NCBI RefSeq assembly: GCF_910592395.1
Contig: NC_088320.1
Span: 7,566,001 to 7,630,000 of the forward strand
Direction: 5' to 3'
Length of the DNA stretch: 64,000 nt
Origin: Lineus longissimus
Taxonomy: Eukaryota; Nemertea; Pilidiophora; Heteronemertea; Lineidae
The position numbers and the translations under genes were made by a program. The notes beneath the pieces were generated by a model that was not told the DNA's origin, did no database searches, and saw nothing but the letters and a program-made list of their open reading frames with translations. Positions 34,861-44,866 of this stretch are shown here, in pieces. Within the stretch, counting starts at the first letter, position 1. Each line of letters begins with the position of its first letter.

Positions 34861-35264
34861 TTGTTCCAAGATTATGATGACCTTGACCATATGATGACCC
34901 GTACCATATCAATGACCAATCAAAACATCATCAGGTGGCGCAGGAAAACGTGAGCGCAGTAACAATATTTTGTCTTGCTACGCACTCGAAGAGATCTTCT
35001 CCAGCGCAATGCCAGAAACTACACACGTGTACATGTACCTACAACTGCTTTCAGGACATGTTTCACTTAGGAGCCTCCTTTGAATTTGTGTCCTTCGAAG
35101 TTGTTGCAACGGCAGTGGTTTCTGAACAACAGAAATAGAGGGTTTTTGAGCTCTCAGAGATAATGTTTTTTTTAGCTCTTGGAAATTAAGCGCTAGTATT
35201 TTTCAACTACAGAGCACAGGCCACCGAGTCTAGTGAGGGGTCAAACATTGTTAATGGGTTTAGG

Positions 35265-35337
35265 CAGAAGAGGGAGCAAGAAATCCACAGAGGTCTCAAA
35301 TTACAGGACCTCTGTGGATCCCTTCTCCTTCTTCTAC
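35265..35337. repeat. Inverted repeat, stem-loop with 13-bp perfect core
   Basis: ATCCACAGAGGTC (35283-35295) pairs perfectly with GACCTCTGTGGAT (35307-35319) around an 11-nt loop. Imperfect AGAAGAGGGAGCAAG / CTTCTCCTTCTTCT arms extend it outward. It could be a small foldback element or an RNA hairpin. Confidence 0.6.
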
Positions 35338-35396
35338 CTTTAACCCTTTATCAACATATTTTAACCCCTTACTGACCCTTGATCCAGTGGCCTGTG

Positions 35397-35693
35397 TACA
35401 GAGGAACCTCTCTATCAAGGACACGCCCTTGGGACTGACAAATGCTGTCCTTAAATGAGAGGTGTCCTGATTACAGAGGTAAAACTCAATGGAATGGACC
35501 AAATGCAATAACAATAATAGAGAGAGTGTCCTTAGAGAGGGTGTCCTTATCAAAGAGGGCATCCTTAGTAGGGATGGTGTCCTTGATAAGGGGAGTGTTC
35601 TTATTTAGGCAGGTGTCCTTAATAGAGGGTGTGTCCTTATTAAAGAGTGTGTCCTTAATAGAGAGGTATCCACTGTGCGAGGTCCCAGTGTAG
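35397..35693 (-). mobile_element. Pogo-like MITE-3 with internal 18-bp expansion
   Basis: Begins TACAGAGGAACCTCTCTATC and ends near GGTCCCAGTGTA. Between them the GTGTCCTTAATAGAGAGG module is repeated eight times with variation at 18-bp spacing (about 35525-35675). This expansion differs in unit and position from those at 30988 and 44567. Confidence 0.8.
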
Positions 35694-36319
35694 TCACAAT
35701 CATCAGAATCAAAGGTGCCGAGCTCACCACCACAACCCACTCAAGTCACGACATAGCCTCCTGCAATCTGGGGGAAATCGGCGTCCACGATCTTGCTGTG
35801 ATTCAACAAGGAGAGCGGAACAATCGTGTATGGCTTCATCCGGCTTCATCGGAGACCGCCGAGATATGTTTAAATCTATTTGTCAGATCAATAAGGATTA
35901 GGATTAGCGCAGTTTGATCTGTTCAGGCAATTACACTGCGAGGAGGTGCACTACAGACCAACAATTGATGTCACCACGGAAGGTTCACTGCAGCCAAATG
36001 ATAAAGAAGTGCTCAGTTAACCCTTGAGATGCAAAGATCGAGCTTTGAACTGAACTGAGACAGATCCGAGGTTGAATTATCCAAATTTACAAAGCCTAAC
36101 ACAGTTGTATCGTTCTACTGTTGCTTCAGAAAGATTCATTTTGGATGACGTCATTGACTAGGGCATTTGAGGTACATGTATCTAGGGGCAGATCGAAAAT
36201 GGTTAACCCTTGATAGGTAAGACAGAGAGCTTCAAAATAAAATCAGACAGAACAATCAGTGGTTTAAAGGAGTAACCAGAAGCCGCTCACTTGAACTCGT
36301 CCAGTAGGGGAACCAAGCA
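35694..36319. other. Low-copy sequence
   Basis: No gene or shared repeat recognised. Confidence 0.3.
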
Positions 36320-36402
36320 GTTACTCGGCCGGGAGTCGAACCCACGACCTCTTGATCACGAGGCTGACTCTCTTCCACTGCGGTACCTCTACTCTGCCAC
36401 TG
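36320..36402 (-). mobile_element. tRNA-derived SINE head
   Basis: On the minus strand: TACCGCAGTGGAAGAGAGTC (A-box region), AGCCTCGTGATCAAGAGG (a loop with GTG), and B box GGGTTCGACTCCC (plus strand 36331-36343). The loop matches that of the tRNA-like head at 26721-26788. No family A body was found after it. Confidence 0.65.
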
Positions 36403-36954
36403 GCGAGCACCCACGTCACAGTAGCATCATCGACGCAGAACAACACAAGAATCGAGTGAAAAACACCACACCATCTCTCAGCGCGATAATATCCCCCTGG
36501 GAGAAGGTGCCTGTGTGCGGCGGGACTTCACTCGAATCGCTCGCCAACGGGGCGACTTTGTAGTCAAAAACAGACGATTGAATATGAGATTTGGTGGTGA
36601 ATGGTTAGATGTGATAATGAGAGATGAGCGATGTCCTGGGGTCAGTGCGAGCTTCTTCACGACTCGTTGGGGCTTGGCAATATCTGGTGATCTGCTGGTG
36701 AAAGGTACAACCTATCTTCTATCTCTCAATAGGAGATGCGGCCACATTGACGAGTCAGCGAGTCTTGTCGATTGCATCAGTGGATTTTATTCTTTCCAAA
36801 GAAGAATTGAACTGTCATTCAAACTTGGTTCTGTGAGCCACAAAATTTGCACGCGCGTTTCATTTCCATGGACTTTGCTATAAAAATCATGAATATATTA
36901 TTTGATTAGAGTAACCAATCCACCATACATATATATATAATGTCAAAAATTAAA
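36403..36954. other. Low-copy sequence with a 122-codon open frame, not called
   Basis: The plus frame 36515-36883 is open but has no acceptor, donor or polyadenylation context and no recognised motif. A 60-codon minus frame overlaps it. Confidence 0.25.
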
Positions 36955-37540
36955 ATTTTCAAAGGTGAAGAATTTTATAGGTTTACAGGCCAAATCATCA
37001 TTCTGAGGTGAGCCCGCCATTTTATTAATGAGGTAAAAGGAAATCAGATCAGACCAAAATTTGCTGTCAGAGGTCATCTGACCTAGGGGGTCATGCATAA
37101 AACTTCCAAGCTCATAGTCCTGCCAGTTAAGAAACATGCCACAGTTACACTCAAATATCAAATTTACGCCATTTGACCTCTGTGAGCTTGAAAAGTAGGT
37201 CAAATCAAAAACACGTATGATATGTGATATATCCATGCTAGGAGTACCTACCATAAAAATGTCATCAAAAACAAATCACTAATAATTGAGATATCACACT
37301 ATTTATGTTTTCAGTTTTGGCCCCCTGGTAGCCAAGTCATGAGACAGACCGGACCGAAATTCAGTGTCAAAGGTCATCTGACCTAGGGGGACATGCATAC
37401 AAACTTTTGAGTCCATAGCCCTATCGGTTAAGAAACGTGCCACTGTTTTTGAAATGGGATACGATGGACGACGACGACGATGACGACGGACGACAGACAC
37501 TGCGGTGTTGTATAGACTCACCGTACCGGTGAGCCAAAAA
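36955..37540 (+). mobile_element. Retroposon-like repeat R4 ending in GAC triplets
   Basis: It contains two divergent copies of one module (AGGTCATCTGACCTAGGGG at about 37070 and 37371, each followed by TTAAGAAACRTGCCAC). It then has a (GAC)n-type stretch (37459-37495) and the 3' hairpin CTCACC-GTA-CCGGTGAG before CAAAAATG. The same 3' end appears at 40450-40838. A fixed 3' hairpin after simple triplets suggests a LINE or LINE-mobilised 3' end; no reverse transcriptase is visible. Confidence 0.6.
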
Positions 37541-37641
37541 TGTAAGGGAAAGCATCTGTCAGTGTCTGATTGGCCAGGCCCGAGCAGAAGAATGCATGTA
37601 TATCAAAAGCTTAAAACCCGAATAAAACCTATAGACAGGGT

Positions 37642-37658
37642 GGGGGGGGGGGGGGGGG
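37642..37658. repeat. poly(G) tract, G17
   Basis: Seventeen uninterrupted G residues after GGGT. Confidence 0.9.
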
Positions 37659-38244
37659 CAGTCGATTCTGTGGGTGTGAAGGGCAAAACTCCCCAATTTG
37701 GCAACCTCTCACAAAACCGGGATCATTGCCAGACTGTTGAGCTACTGAAGACTACCAAACCAAGAGCAGCCTTGGCCGTATTACGAAAACTTGACAGCCT
37801 ACAACTTGAGAGTTTTCTTTCCATCATTTAAACAAATGTTATCCTTTACCACAAAGTGCTTTGGAAATGTCATATCAAGGTGCAACCCAGGTGTGAAAAT
37901 GTTGTTCTAATTCATATAGGGTTCGGATTACAAGAAGTTTATTTATCTTTTAATTGTTGTCAAAAAACTCTTTAGAAACCTCACTAGCACAAAAAAAGTG
38001 ATGTTGTTACACATAACACATGCTGTATGCTAATACCTGGATGCGAGGTTTAAATTTACTCGGCCATTTGCCAGGACTATTCCGCTGCAATTTGACACCA
38101 AGTAGAAAGAAAACAGCAATTTTCAAGAAATTATAAACAAGGGCAAAAAAATATGAGATATCATTTAAGACAGCCATCCAGTTGAGTTGATTTGCAGCAA
38201 TACCGTATACCTGTTGGGAGTCTCAAGATACCAATATCATCATC

Positions 38245-38605
38245 ACATAAAGTACGTCATTTTCCCCTGCTTTTGTGGGTAGAATACACTATTTCTCCCT
38301 GCTATTGTGGTAAAGTACATCTACAGGATTTTCCCTCTACTATTGTGGGTAAAGAATTTCATTTCTCCCTGCTATTGCGGGTAAAGTACATGTACAGGAT
38401 TTTCCCCTGCTATTGTGGGTAAATAATTTCGTTTTTCCCTGCTATTGTGGGTAAAGTACATGTACAGGATTTTCGCCTGCTATTGTGGGTAAATAATTTC
38501 GTTTTTCCCTGTTATTGTGGTAAAGTACATGTACAAGATTTTCCCTTGCTATTGTGGGTGAAGCAAATATACAGCATTTCTTCCTGCTATTGTGGGTAAA
38601 ATAGA
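38245..38605. repeat. Minisatellite of alternating 38-bp and 32-bp monomers
   Basis: Two related monomers alternate without exception for about five dimers. A carries TACATGTACAGGATTTTCCC and CTGCTATTGTGGGTAAAT; B carries AATTTCGTTTTTCCCTGC and TATTGTGGGTAAAG. The A monomer contains the palindrome GTACATGTAC. Confidence 0.95.
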
Positions 38606-38699
38606 ACAAAGTCAGCATTATGACACTTCTATGCCTAACACAATTTCAAATCCATCACAGGTTGAAAATTTCACAACTTCTAATTGAATAATGTTTTCT

Positions 38700-38990
38700 G
38701 AAATCAGCAAATCCACGGAAGGGTTGACGCCGCGGCATAATCTGCTTTCAGTTTCGATCAGCGTCAACAGTGGTTGGATCGTCGATGCACTAACCTCGTC
38801 CGCTATAAAGAGATGCCTGGCGTATCGGAAGGAAACACTCGCCAGTTTATCAATGGATTATAAAGATTAATGTCACGCGTGGCAGGGACAGTCGAGTTGT
38901 AGTCCGGCGACATCAGGACAGGCGATCGGACTGGCAGACATAACAGTGGATTACTATAAACCACCCAATGTTCATGCCCATTTATTTTTG
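38700..38990. promoter_or_regulatory. Low-copy block with possible regulatory motifs
   Basis: Sits between two minisatellites and is unrelated to either. It contains ATCAATGGATTATAAAG, ATTAATGTCACGCG and many CpGs (GACGCCGCGGC). Regulatory role is a guess from composition. Confidence 0.15.
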
Positions 38991-39009
38991 TGATGCGCAA
39001 AGATGTTAT

Positions 39010-39608
39010 TATGGAGAATGATGAAATTTTACAAGTTTTCTCCGATTAAGACCAATATTTTCACAGTTTTCATTGAGAAGAAGTCATTATGAATTATGAA
39101 ATTTTAAAACGTTTTCTCCGATAAGACTAATACTTTCACAGTTTTCATTGAGAAGAAGGCATTATGAATTATGAAATTTTAAAACGTTTTCTCCGATTAA
39201 GACCAATATTTTCAGTTTTCATTTAGAAGAAGTCATTACGAATTATGAAATTTTAAAACGTTTTCTCCGATAAGACTAATATTTTCACAGTTTTCATTTA
39301 GAAGAAGGCATTATGAGTTATGAAATTTTACAAGTTTTCTCCGATTAAGACCAATATTTTCACAGTTTTCATTTAGGAGAAGTCATTACGAATTATGAAA
39401 TTTTAAAACGTTTTCTCTGATAAGACTAATATTTTCACAGTTTTCATTTAGAAGAAGTCATTACGAATTATGAAATTTTAAAACGTTTTCTCCGATAAGA
39501 CTAATAGTTTCACAGTTTTCACTTAGAAGAAGTCATCACGAATGATGAAATTTTAAAAGTTTTCTCAAAGAGACCAACAGTTTCACAATTTTCATAGAAG
39601 AAGTCATT
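39010..39608. repeat. 75/77-bp minisatellite with alternating monomers
   Basis: About eight monomers of GAAGAAGTCATTACGAATTA plus TGAAATTTTAAAACG plus TTTTCTCCGA. They alternate between a TCCGATTAAGACCAATATTT form and a CCGATAAGACTAATATTTT form in the first six units. The array stops about 15 bp before a reversed MITE-3 copy. Confidence 0.95.
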
Positions 39609-39623
39609 AGAATAACGAATACA

Positions 39624-39799
39624 ACAGAACCTCTTTATTATCGACACCCTCCAGACTTACAAGTCTGTCCATAACAGACAGGTGTCCGGACTAGAGAGGT
39701 TAAACTGAGTGGAAACAACTACTCTGGGACCAAAACTAGTGTCTTGATAGACAGGCTGTCCACAATAGAGAGGTGTCCGCTAAGGGAGGTGCCACTGTC
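39624..39799 (-). mobile_element. Pogo-like MITE-3 copy
   Basis: Reversed: ACAGAACCTCTTTATTATCG at the left, CCGCTAAGGGAGGTGCCACTG at the right, with the internal GGGACCAAAACTAGTGTC block. No internal expansion. Confidence 0.75.
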
Positions 39800-40449
39800 A
39801 CATAACATTAAGAGATTTAGGCAATATCGTTACCAGTTGATAAGACATCACTTGGCAAGTAATCTTTGAAGAAACCGTCTCACAGTGTTTATCTTTACCT
39901 ATACCCACGATTACATGATGCACTTCGGGCCTCGATGCAACAATGAAGAAATATGCATATCCCCTCGCTACAGAAAAGTCATCTCTTCTTAATTAGTTGA
40001 TGTATTGTTCTTAATTACTCTCAGAAGTCTTTCAAGTACGCCCACGGCCTACGAACACCAGCGAAGAAATTTCTAAAAATCGTCCAACTCCACAATGCAA
40101 TCATATTCAACCAGCGAAAACACGTTTCATGATGTGTTGAAATTCCAATCATGAATGCCTCGTGGTCTGACATCGCCGGAGGACGTGATTACCGCAGAAA
40201 TGACGCAGAGTTCGACACTCATTTCGGCATTTCTATCACTGTCAAATTGTCAATTAGGTAGTTTCTGGAGGCAGTTCTTGCAGTGTGATGAGGAGGGAGT
40301 GAGTGAAATGGTCAATGCCAAAAAGATGATGGAGGACTTTTTCCTATGATGAATGTAAATTTGAATGAAATGGAATGACACATTTTTGGGGTAGAGTAGA
40401 GGGGCTCTACAAGTCCTCACAAGTTTAGAACCTTCTAGATCAAATAGAA
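39800..40449. other. Low-copy sequence
   Basis: No supported gene. The 64-codon plus frame at 40155-40349 has no exon signals. Confidence 0.3.
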
Positions 40450-40838
40450 ACGAAACGCGCCACCAATCGGTGATTTAGTGAACTTTGACCTCTGTGATCT
40501 TGAAAAGTAGGTCAAATCAAAAACCCGGGTGATATGTCATTTAACCTTATTAGATACACCCACCATAAAATTGTTGTCACTCTACGTACAACACCATTAG
40601 CTTCAAAAAGGCAAAAAACAATTTCCAAGATGGCCACCTGGAGGCCAGAAAGTAGGTCATATCGCGAAAAAGAAAAACAAGTCTGGGCATATTGCCCAAA
40701 GCTACCATCACATCAAGTTTTAGACATCCAGCCCTAGTGGTGACGAAACGTGCTCCGCTAACGAACGACGACGACGGACGACGACGACAGACGACGGACG
40801 CCACGGTGTCGTATAAGCTCCCCAGAGGTGAGCTAAAA
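40450..40838 (+). mobile_element. Retroposon-like repeat R4, second copy
   Basis: Shares GACCTCTGTGATCTTGAAAA, GTAGGTCAAATCAAAAAC and CACCATAAAATTGTTGTCA with 37150-37265. It ends with a GAC/GACG stretch (40760-40800), CCACGGTGTCGTATAAGCTC and GAGGTGAGCTAAAAA. Same orientation as the first copy. Confidence 0.65.
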
Positions 40839-40950
40839 AGAAACTAGTCCTGACAATTCAAATCATGCTGGCCATTAAGCTGCATAACTAGGCACTTGAA
40901 ATTTAACAAAGGCCGTCATAAATGATGCATCTTCTGAAACTGAAGTGACC

Positions 40951-41158
40951 TTAAAGGAGGAGGTGTGTCGTTTACTGCTAAACTGGTGAAACTGTGGTTC
41001 CGGGTTCCCGTTTTGGTTCAGGATCTGACAGTTAGGCTACAGATTCGAAAGAATCCAAAAACAGTTGCTAGAATGTTCTGATGCATCCAAGGATCACCCT
41101 CATTACAAGGACACTTTAAATGTCCATAAACCAATAATTTGCCAACTCCTCCTTTAAA
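40951..41158. mobile_element. MITE with TTAAAGGAGGAG termini
   Basis: The left end TTAAAGGAGGAGGTG is mirrored by the right end CAACTCCTCCTTTAA, 208 bp overall. The interior shows no coding or repeat similarity. TTAA may belong to the target site. Confidence 0.6.
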
Positions 41159-41347
41159 CCAATTCCATTTAACAATTCTGCATAACAATTATTATCAAAG
41201 GTGTTTACTCACCAGAATTGATCTTTATTCAAATCACAATGGAAGACCCTGAAATGACGGCAAAGAAAGACGATAAGAAAATATGAACATTTCTTGCTAA
41301 AGAATTATTTTTGATGTGTCATGTAAAGAGGGAGCTGTGAAAAGTAG

Positions 41348-41412
41348 AGTGGAACCTCTCCATCAAGGACACACACAAGACAGACCACTGCTGTATCTAA
41401 TAGAGAGGTGTC
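41348..41412 (+). mobile_element. Pogo-like MITE-3 remnant
   Basis: AGTGGAACCTCTCCATCAAGG and TAATAGAGAGGTGTC are recognisable; most of the interior and right terminus are gone. Confidence 0.55.
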
Positions 41413-42049
41413 AACGCCAACACTCTCGGGCTGCGATAGCTGTGTGGAGCTTTCACACTGGTTGCGCGCATATCACCGAGTTCTAAGAACTGTATAGTCC
41501 CAGTCACAATTGACATACCCTCTACTTCGCGCAAGCGTAACACACGTTACGCGAAACATACAGCGATCTGATTTTGCAAAAGGTACACAATCTATGTAGG
41601 TTACACAGATTGTGGTCGAAACAATCATATGAACTTTGTTGCTTGTACATTGCACACCACATATGCGAATTTAGGATTTTGCCCCGAACCTGAAAGCCTG
41701 GTTACTCCCATTCTCATTTTTTCTCCTGATCCAATTGAACCATTATGAATCATTGCTCATAGAGTTGAGACCATTGCATCTGCTGAGCAATTATTAACAC
41801 ATAAAATGAAGATTTTTACCTGTAACTGCAGATGAAGACGAGTGGAAGAAGCATCTAGATTACACAGATTTCCATCACCTTATTGCACTTGTAACATATG
41901 TTGCATGTACAGGTAAATTAGAACAAGTTAGGCTAAACAATTGATTTCTTCATTTCCTGTCACATACTTCAATGGGATGTTTCAGGTTTGGTATTCAGAT
42001 CCGGGGCCCTGTCAGCTTCATTCTTATCTCATTTTTTCAGAACAGCCGA

Positions 42050-42146
42050 CAGTAAAACGTTCATGATAAAAAAAATTCAGAAATTTTCCAATGCATTTTT
42101 TCAGCCTCAAAATGGCAAAACTGGATACAAGTATATATCATTTTGC
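42050..42146 (+). repeat. Left arm of a diverged inverted repeat
   Basis: GACAGTAAAACGTTCATGAT through CAAAATGGCAAAACTGGATA matches the reverse complement of 42853-42944. It could be the TIR of an old transposon about 900 bp long. The plus frame covering it (41988-42416) is not called as a gene. Confidence 0.6.
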
Positions 42147-42606
42147 GATAAAAGACTCTTTGAATTGGCCAATAACGAGTGCCGAGTTGCAATCATGAAA
42201 TTCAGGGCAGACAAGCCATCTGGGTTGAGAGGTCGACCTGGTATTATCGGGAGTAACCTCGAGCATCTACCGACAGGCCGAATTCCAGGGAAGTTATTTC
42301 CACCTGATCTCCCTGAATGCTTGCAGGAAGGGCTGGATGAAAGGCATGGGGCAGGAGGTACACAGCATGAAGGACCCTCGGTAACCACCCCTGGCCGATT
42401 TCCAGGCAACAATTAGTGATATTCAAAGGATCATGGATGTGTTGATGGGATAGGAAATATTTACCTGCAAGTTGATCAATAACATTAAGAGGGGAGAGAA
42501 GAGGGGGATGCAAACATAACACAGAGTATGTTTGTCTCTTTTTCGCTCATCGCAAGAATTGGCAACAAGAATTTGTGAATGCTCCAAACAGCAATCAATA
42601 TAAATC

Positions 42607-42828
42607 TTAAAGGGACAATATAGGCAGCAGCTAGGCAGGCAATATAAAGTTACAAGAAGTCGCCAATAGGGGTCTCTCACATCTCACAGTACGTCGAAAT
42701 GATTCACCCATGTACGTGGAATGTATTTAGTGCTCAGTCTGACACGACCAGGGGGCCTTACTGTGTATACTAGTCACTTGAAGATGGCCAAATTAGCCTC
42801 TCTGCTCCTGCCTACAGTCCCCCTTTAA
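42607..42828. mobile_element. MITE with TTAAAGGG termini, nested between inverted arms
   Basis: TTAAAGGGACAATATAGGC at the left is mirrored by a right end whose complement reads TTAAAGGGGGACTGTAGGC. About 222 bp, interior unrecognised. Confidence 0.55.
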
Positions 42829-42852
42829 TTGGAGAATTTGAAGAGCTTCCTT

Positions 42853-42944
42853 GCAAAACGAGATATCCAGTTACGCCATTTTGAAAATGCACTGGAAAAT
42901 TGTGGTCATTTTTTATCATGAAAGTTTTACTGTTGACCTGAATG
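42853..42944 (-). repeat. Right arm of the diverged inverted repeat
   Basis: Reverse complement of 42050-42146, sharing CAAAATGGCGTAACTGGATA, TTTTCCAGTGCATTTT and TTTCATGATAAAAAATG. Confidence 0.6.
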
Positions 42945-44566
42945 CTCTGAGATTTGTCGGACCGATCGGTCATTATATGGGCAATGCTGTAGTTGATCAG
43001 CTTCAACTATAAATGCAGACGCACAATCTTTTTCTTCCTCATCGCAGTTATGAGTGTCACCGGTTCCTGCAGGAAAAAAAGGTATTTTCCTGGGCAAAAG
43101 TGCCAACAATGAGCCAAGTTGATGTGCTCTCGAGTGAAAACTGAGATGGTCCTATCGCGAAAGTTTCTCATATTTTTCACATTGAAATGAAACAGCGATT
43201 TTCTTCTTCCCCGATGGCAAATTCCGCCATGCAAGCTTAGCAAGATTATGGTCAAGAGTTATGCTAACTCATGAAGATTATCGCAGAAATGCTAGGATCT
43301 ATTGAATCAATACTGGATGAATACAGACAGAATCCCAAGCTTTTCAACCACTTAATCTGCCTGGGGTGCCAAGCTCAACCAGGTGGTAACAAAAACCGCC
43401 AACCTAAAGTAGGGCACCAAGTAACTCACACCAACTCACATCACCCCCTCCCCCCCGAAAATCTTTTTGAGTTCTTGTTAGCTAGCACGTCAGTCGTACA
43501 TTTTGCCTTTAAAAAATTATAGTCCAAATCACAATTGACATTCCTTAAATTGTGTCTGTAGCACATATGTACGACTTTTACTTTGGGGTTCTTCATTGGC
43601 CTTATTTATTATCATACGCCAGGAGTATATCAAGCTCTTGTCAGCATACTTGATCATGTATCTGACCTCCCCCCCCCTTCAGCAGCTGTTTCTGACGAGG
43701 CTTAGTGAACTCAGCAATGAGAGTAGGAGGGCAGATCAGGTAAAGGGGTTCAGGGTAGGCAGCAGGGGTTTAACCAAGATTAATAGGGATTCCTGTGATT
43801 GACACATACTTTACTGGAAACACTAAATTACTCAGGCGCAACAGAAAAAGCGCTTGGAAAGTAACTGTAGGAGAAGGCAAGCATTAGTAGGCAAAAATAT
43901 GTTAGACTGAGTAACATGATACAGTTTCTGGGAATGATTGGTCGTGGACTTGAGCACTGACGATCAATCTTTAAAGAGAGTGTACAGAAGCCATGCAAGC
44001 CCTTAAAGCTTACAGGCCAAATATACATTCCCGTCGGCTGAATATACCTCTGTATATATGTCTCAGAAAAACGAGTTTTTCATGCAGATCTTGCCCCCCC
44101 CCCCCCCATGGGGCTTAAAGATGCAGCAATCCATTGACAGGAACGCTGCAAAAGTGCTGGCTTGCGAGCAATTCATCCGACCCGTTCTTTAAGGGGAATT
44201 TTTCCTGATGTTGAAGTGTGTAAAAAACCTATTTTTCAAAGTAATTGAAAAGTAAACTAACGATACAAGTCAGATCTTGTCTGAACTTTCTTGGACCGCC
44301 TGCAGCACGACGGGTTAAATTCACGGTAAATTACCACCGTGCGAATTGAACATTTGCCATTTTGCAACCTCGGTGCAAACGTAATACTATAAAGCTTAAA
44401 TAATTTTGTGATATTACGACCGAGTTAGAAAACCGTGCACTTGCCCTCGGCACGGAGGCAATCACTTGGAATGTTGCCATTTGTTTTTTATACTTGATTA
44501 AATTGAAAACTTTGTGATTGCTTCCTTATTCCATTTGAGCACGTCACAAAGAATTTACTCCAGGTG
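42945..44566. other. Low-copy sequence with a C14 tract
   Basis: The C14 run is at 44094-44107 and a C9 run near 43670. Several short frames overlap on both strands without exon signals. Confidence 0.3.
44094..44107. repeat. poly(C) tract, C14
   Basis: Fourteen uninterrupted C residues. Confidence 0.9.
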
Positions 44567-44866
44567 TACAGTGGAACCTCTCTTAGTGGACACCTCTCTT
44601 TTAAGGACACCCTCTCTATTAAGGACACTAGTTCTAGTCCCAAATTGGTCTGTATCCATTCAATTTGACCTCTCAAATCAGGACACCTCTCTATTAAGGA
44701 TACTAGTTTTAGTCCCAAATTGGTTCTTTCCATTCAATTTGACCTCTCAAATCAGGACACCTCTCTATTAAGGATACTATTTCTAGTCCCAAATTGATTC
44801 TTGCCATTCAATTTGACCTCTCTAATCAGGACACCTCTCTATTAAGGACACCCTCTCCCTCTCTTG
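44567..44866 (+). mobile_element. Pogo-like MITE-3 with internal 74-bp expansion
   Basis: Starts TACAGTGGAACCTCTC. A 74-bp module (AAATTGGTTCTTTCCATTC, AATTTGACCTCTCAAATCAGG, ACACCTCTCTATTAAGG) is present three times. The right terminus is lost at CACCCTCTCCCTCTC. Confidence 0.8.

Noticed and set aside
36515-36883. 122-codon plus-strand frame
   Set aside because: No exon boundaries or recognisable motif; random open frames of this size are expected in 64 kb.
41988-42416. 142-codon plus-strand frame
   Set aside because: Overlaps the left arm of a diverged inverted repeat. The similarity of its SKTFMIK segment to a minus frame at 42812-43006 is explained by that inverted repeat.
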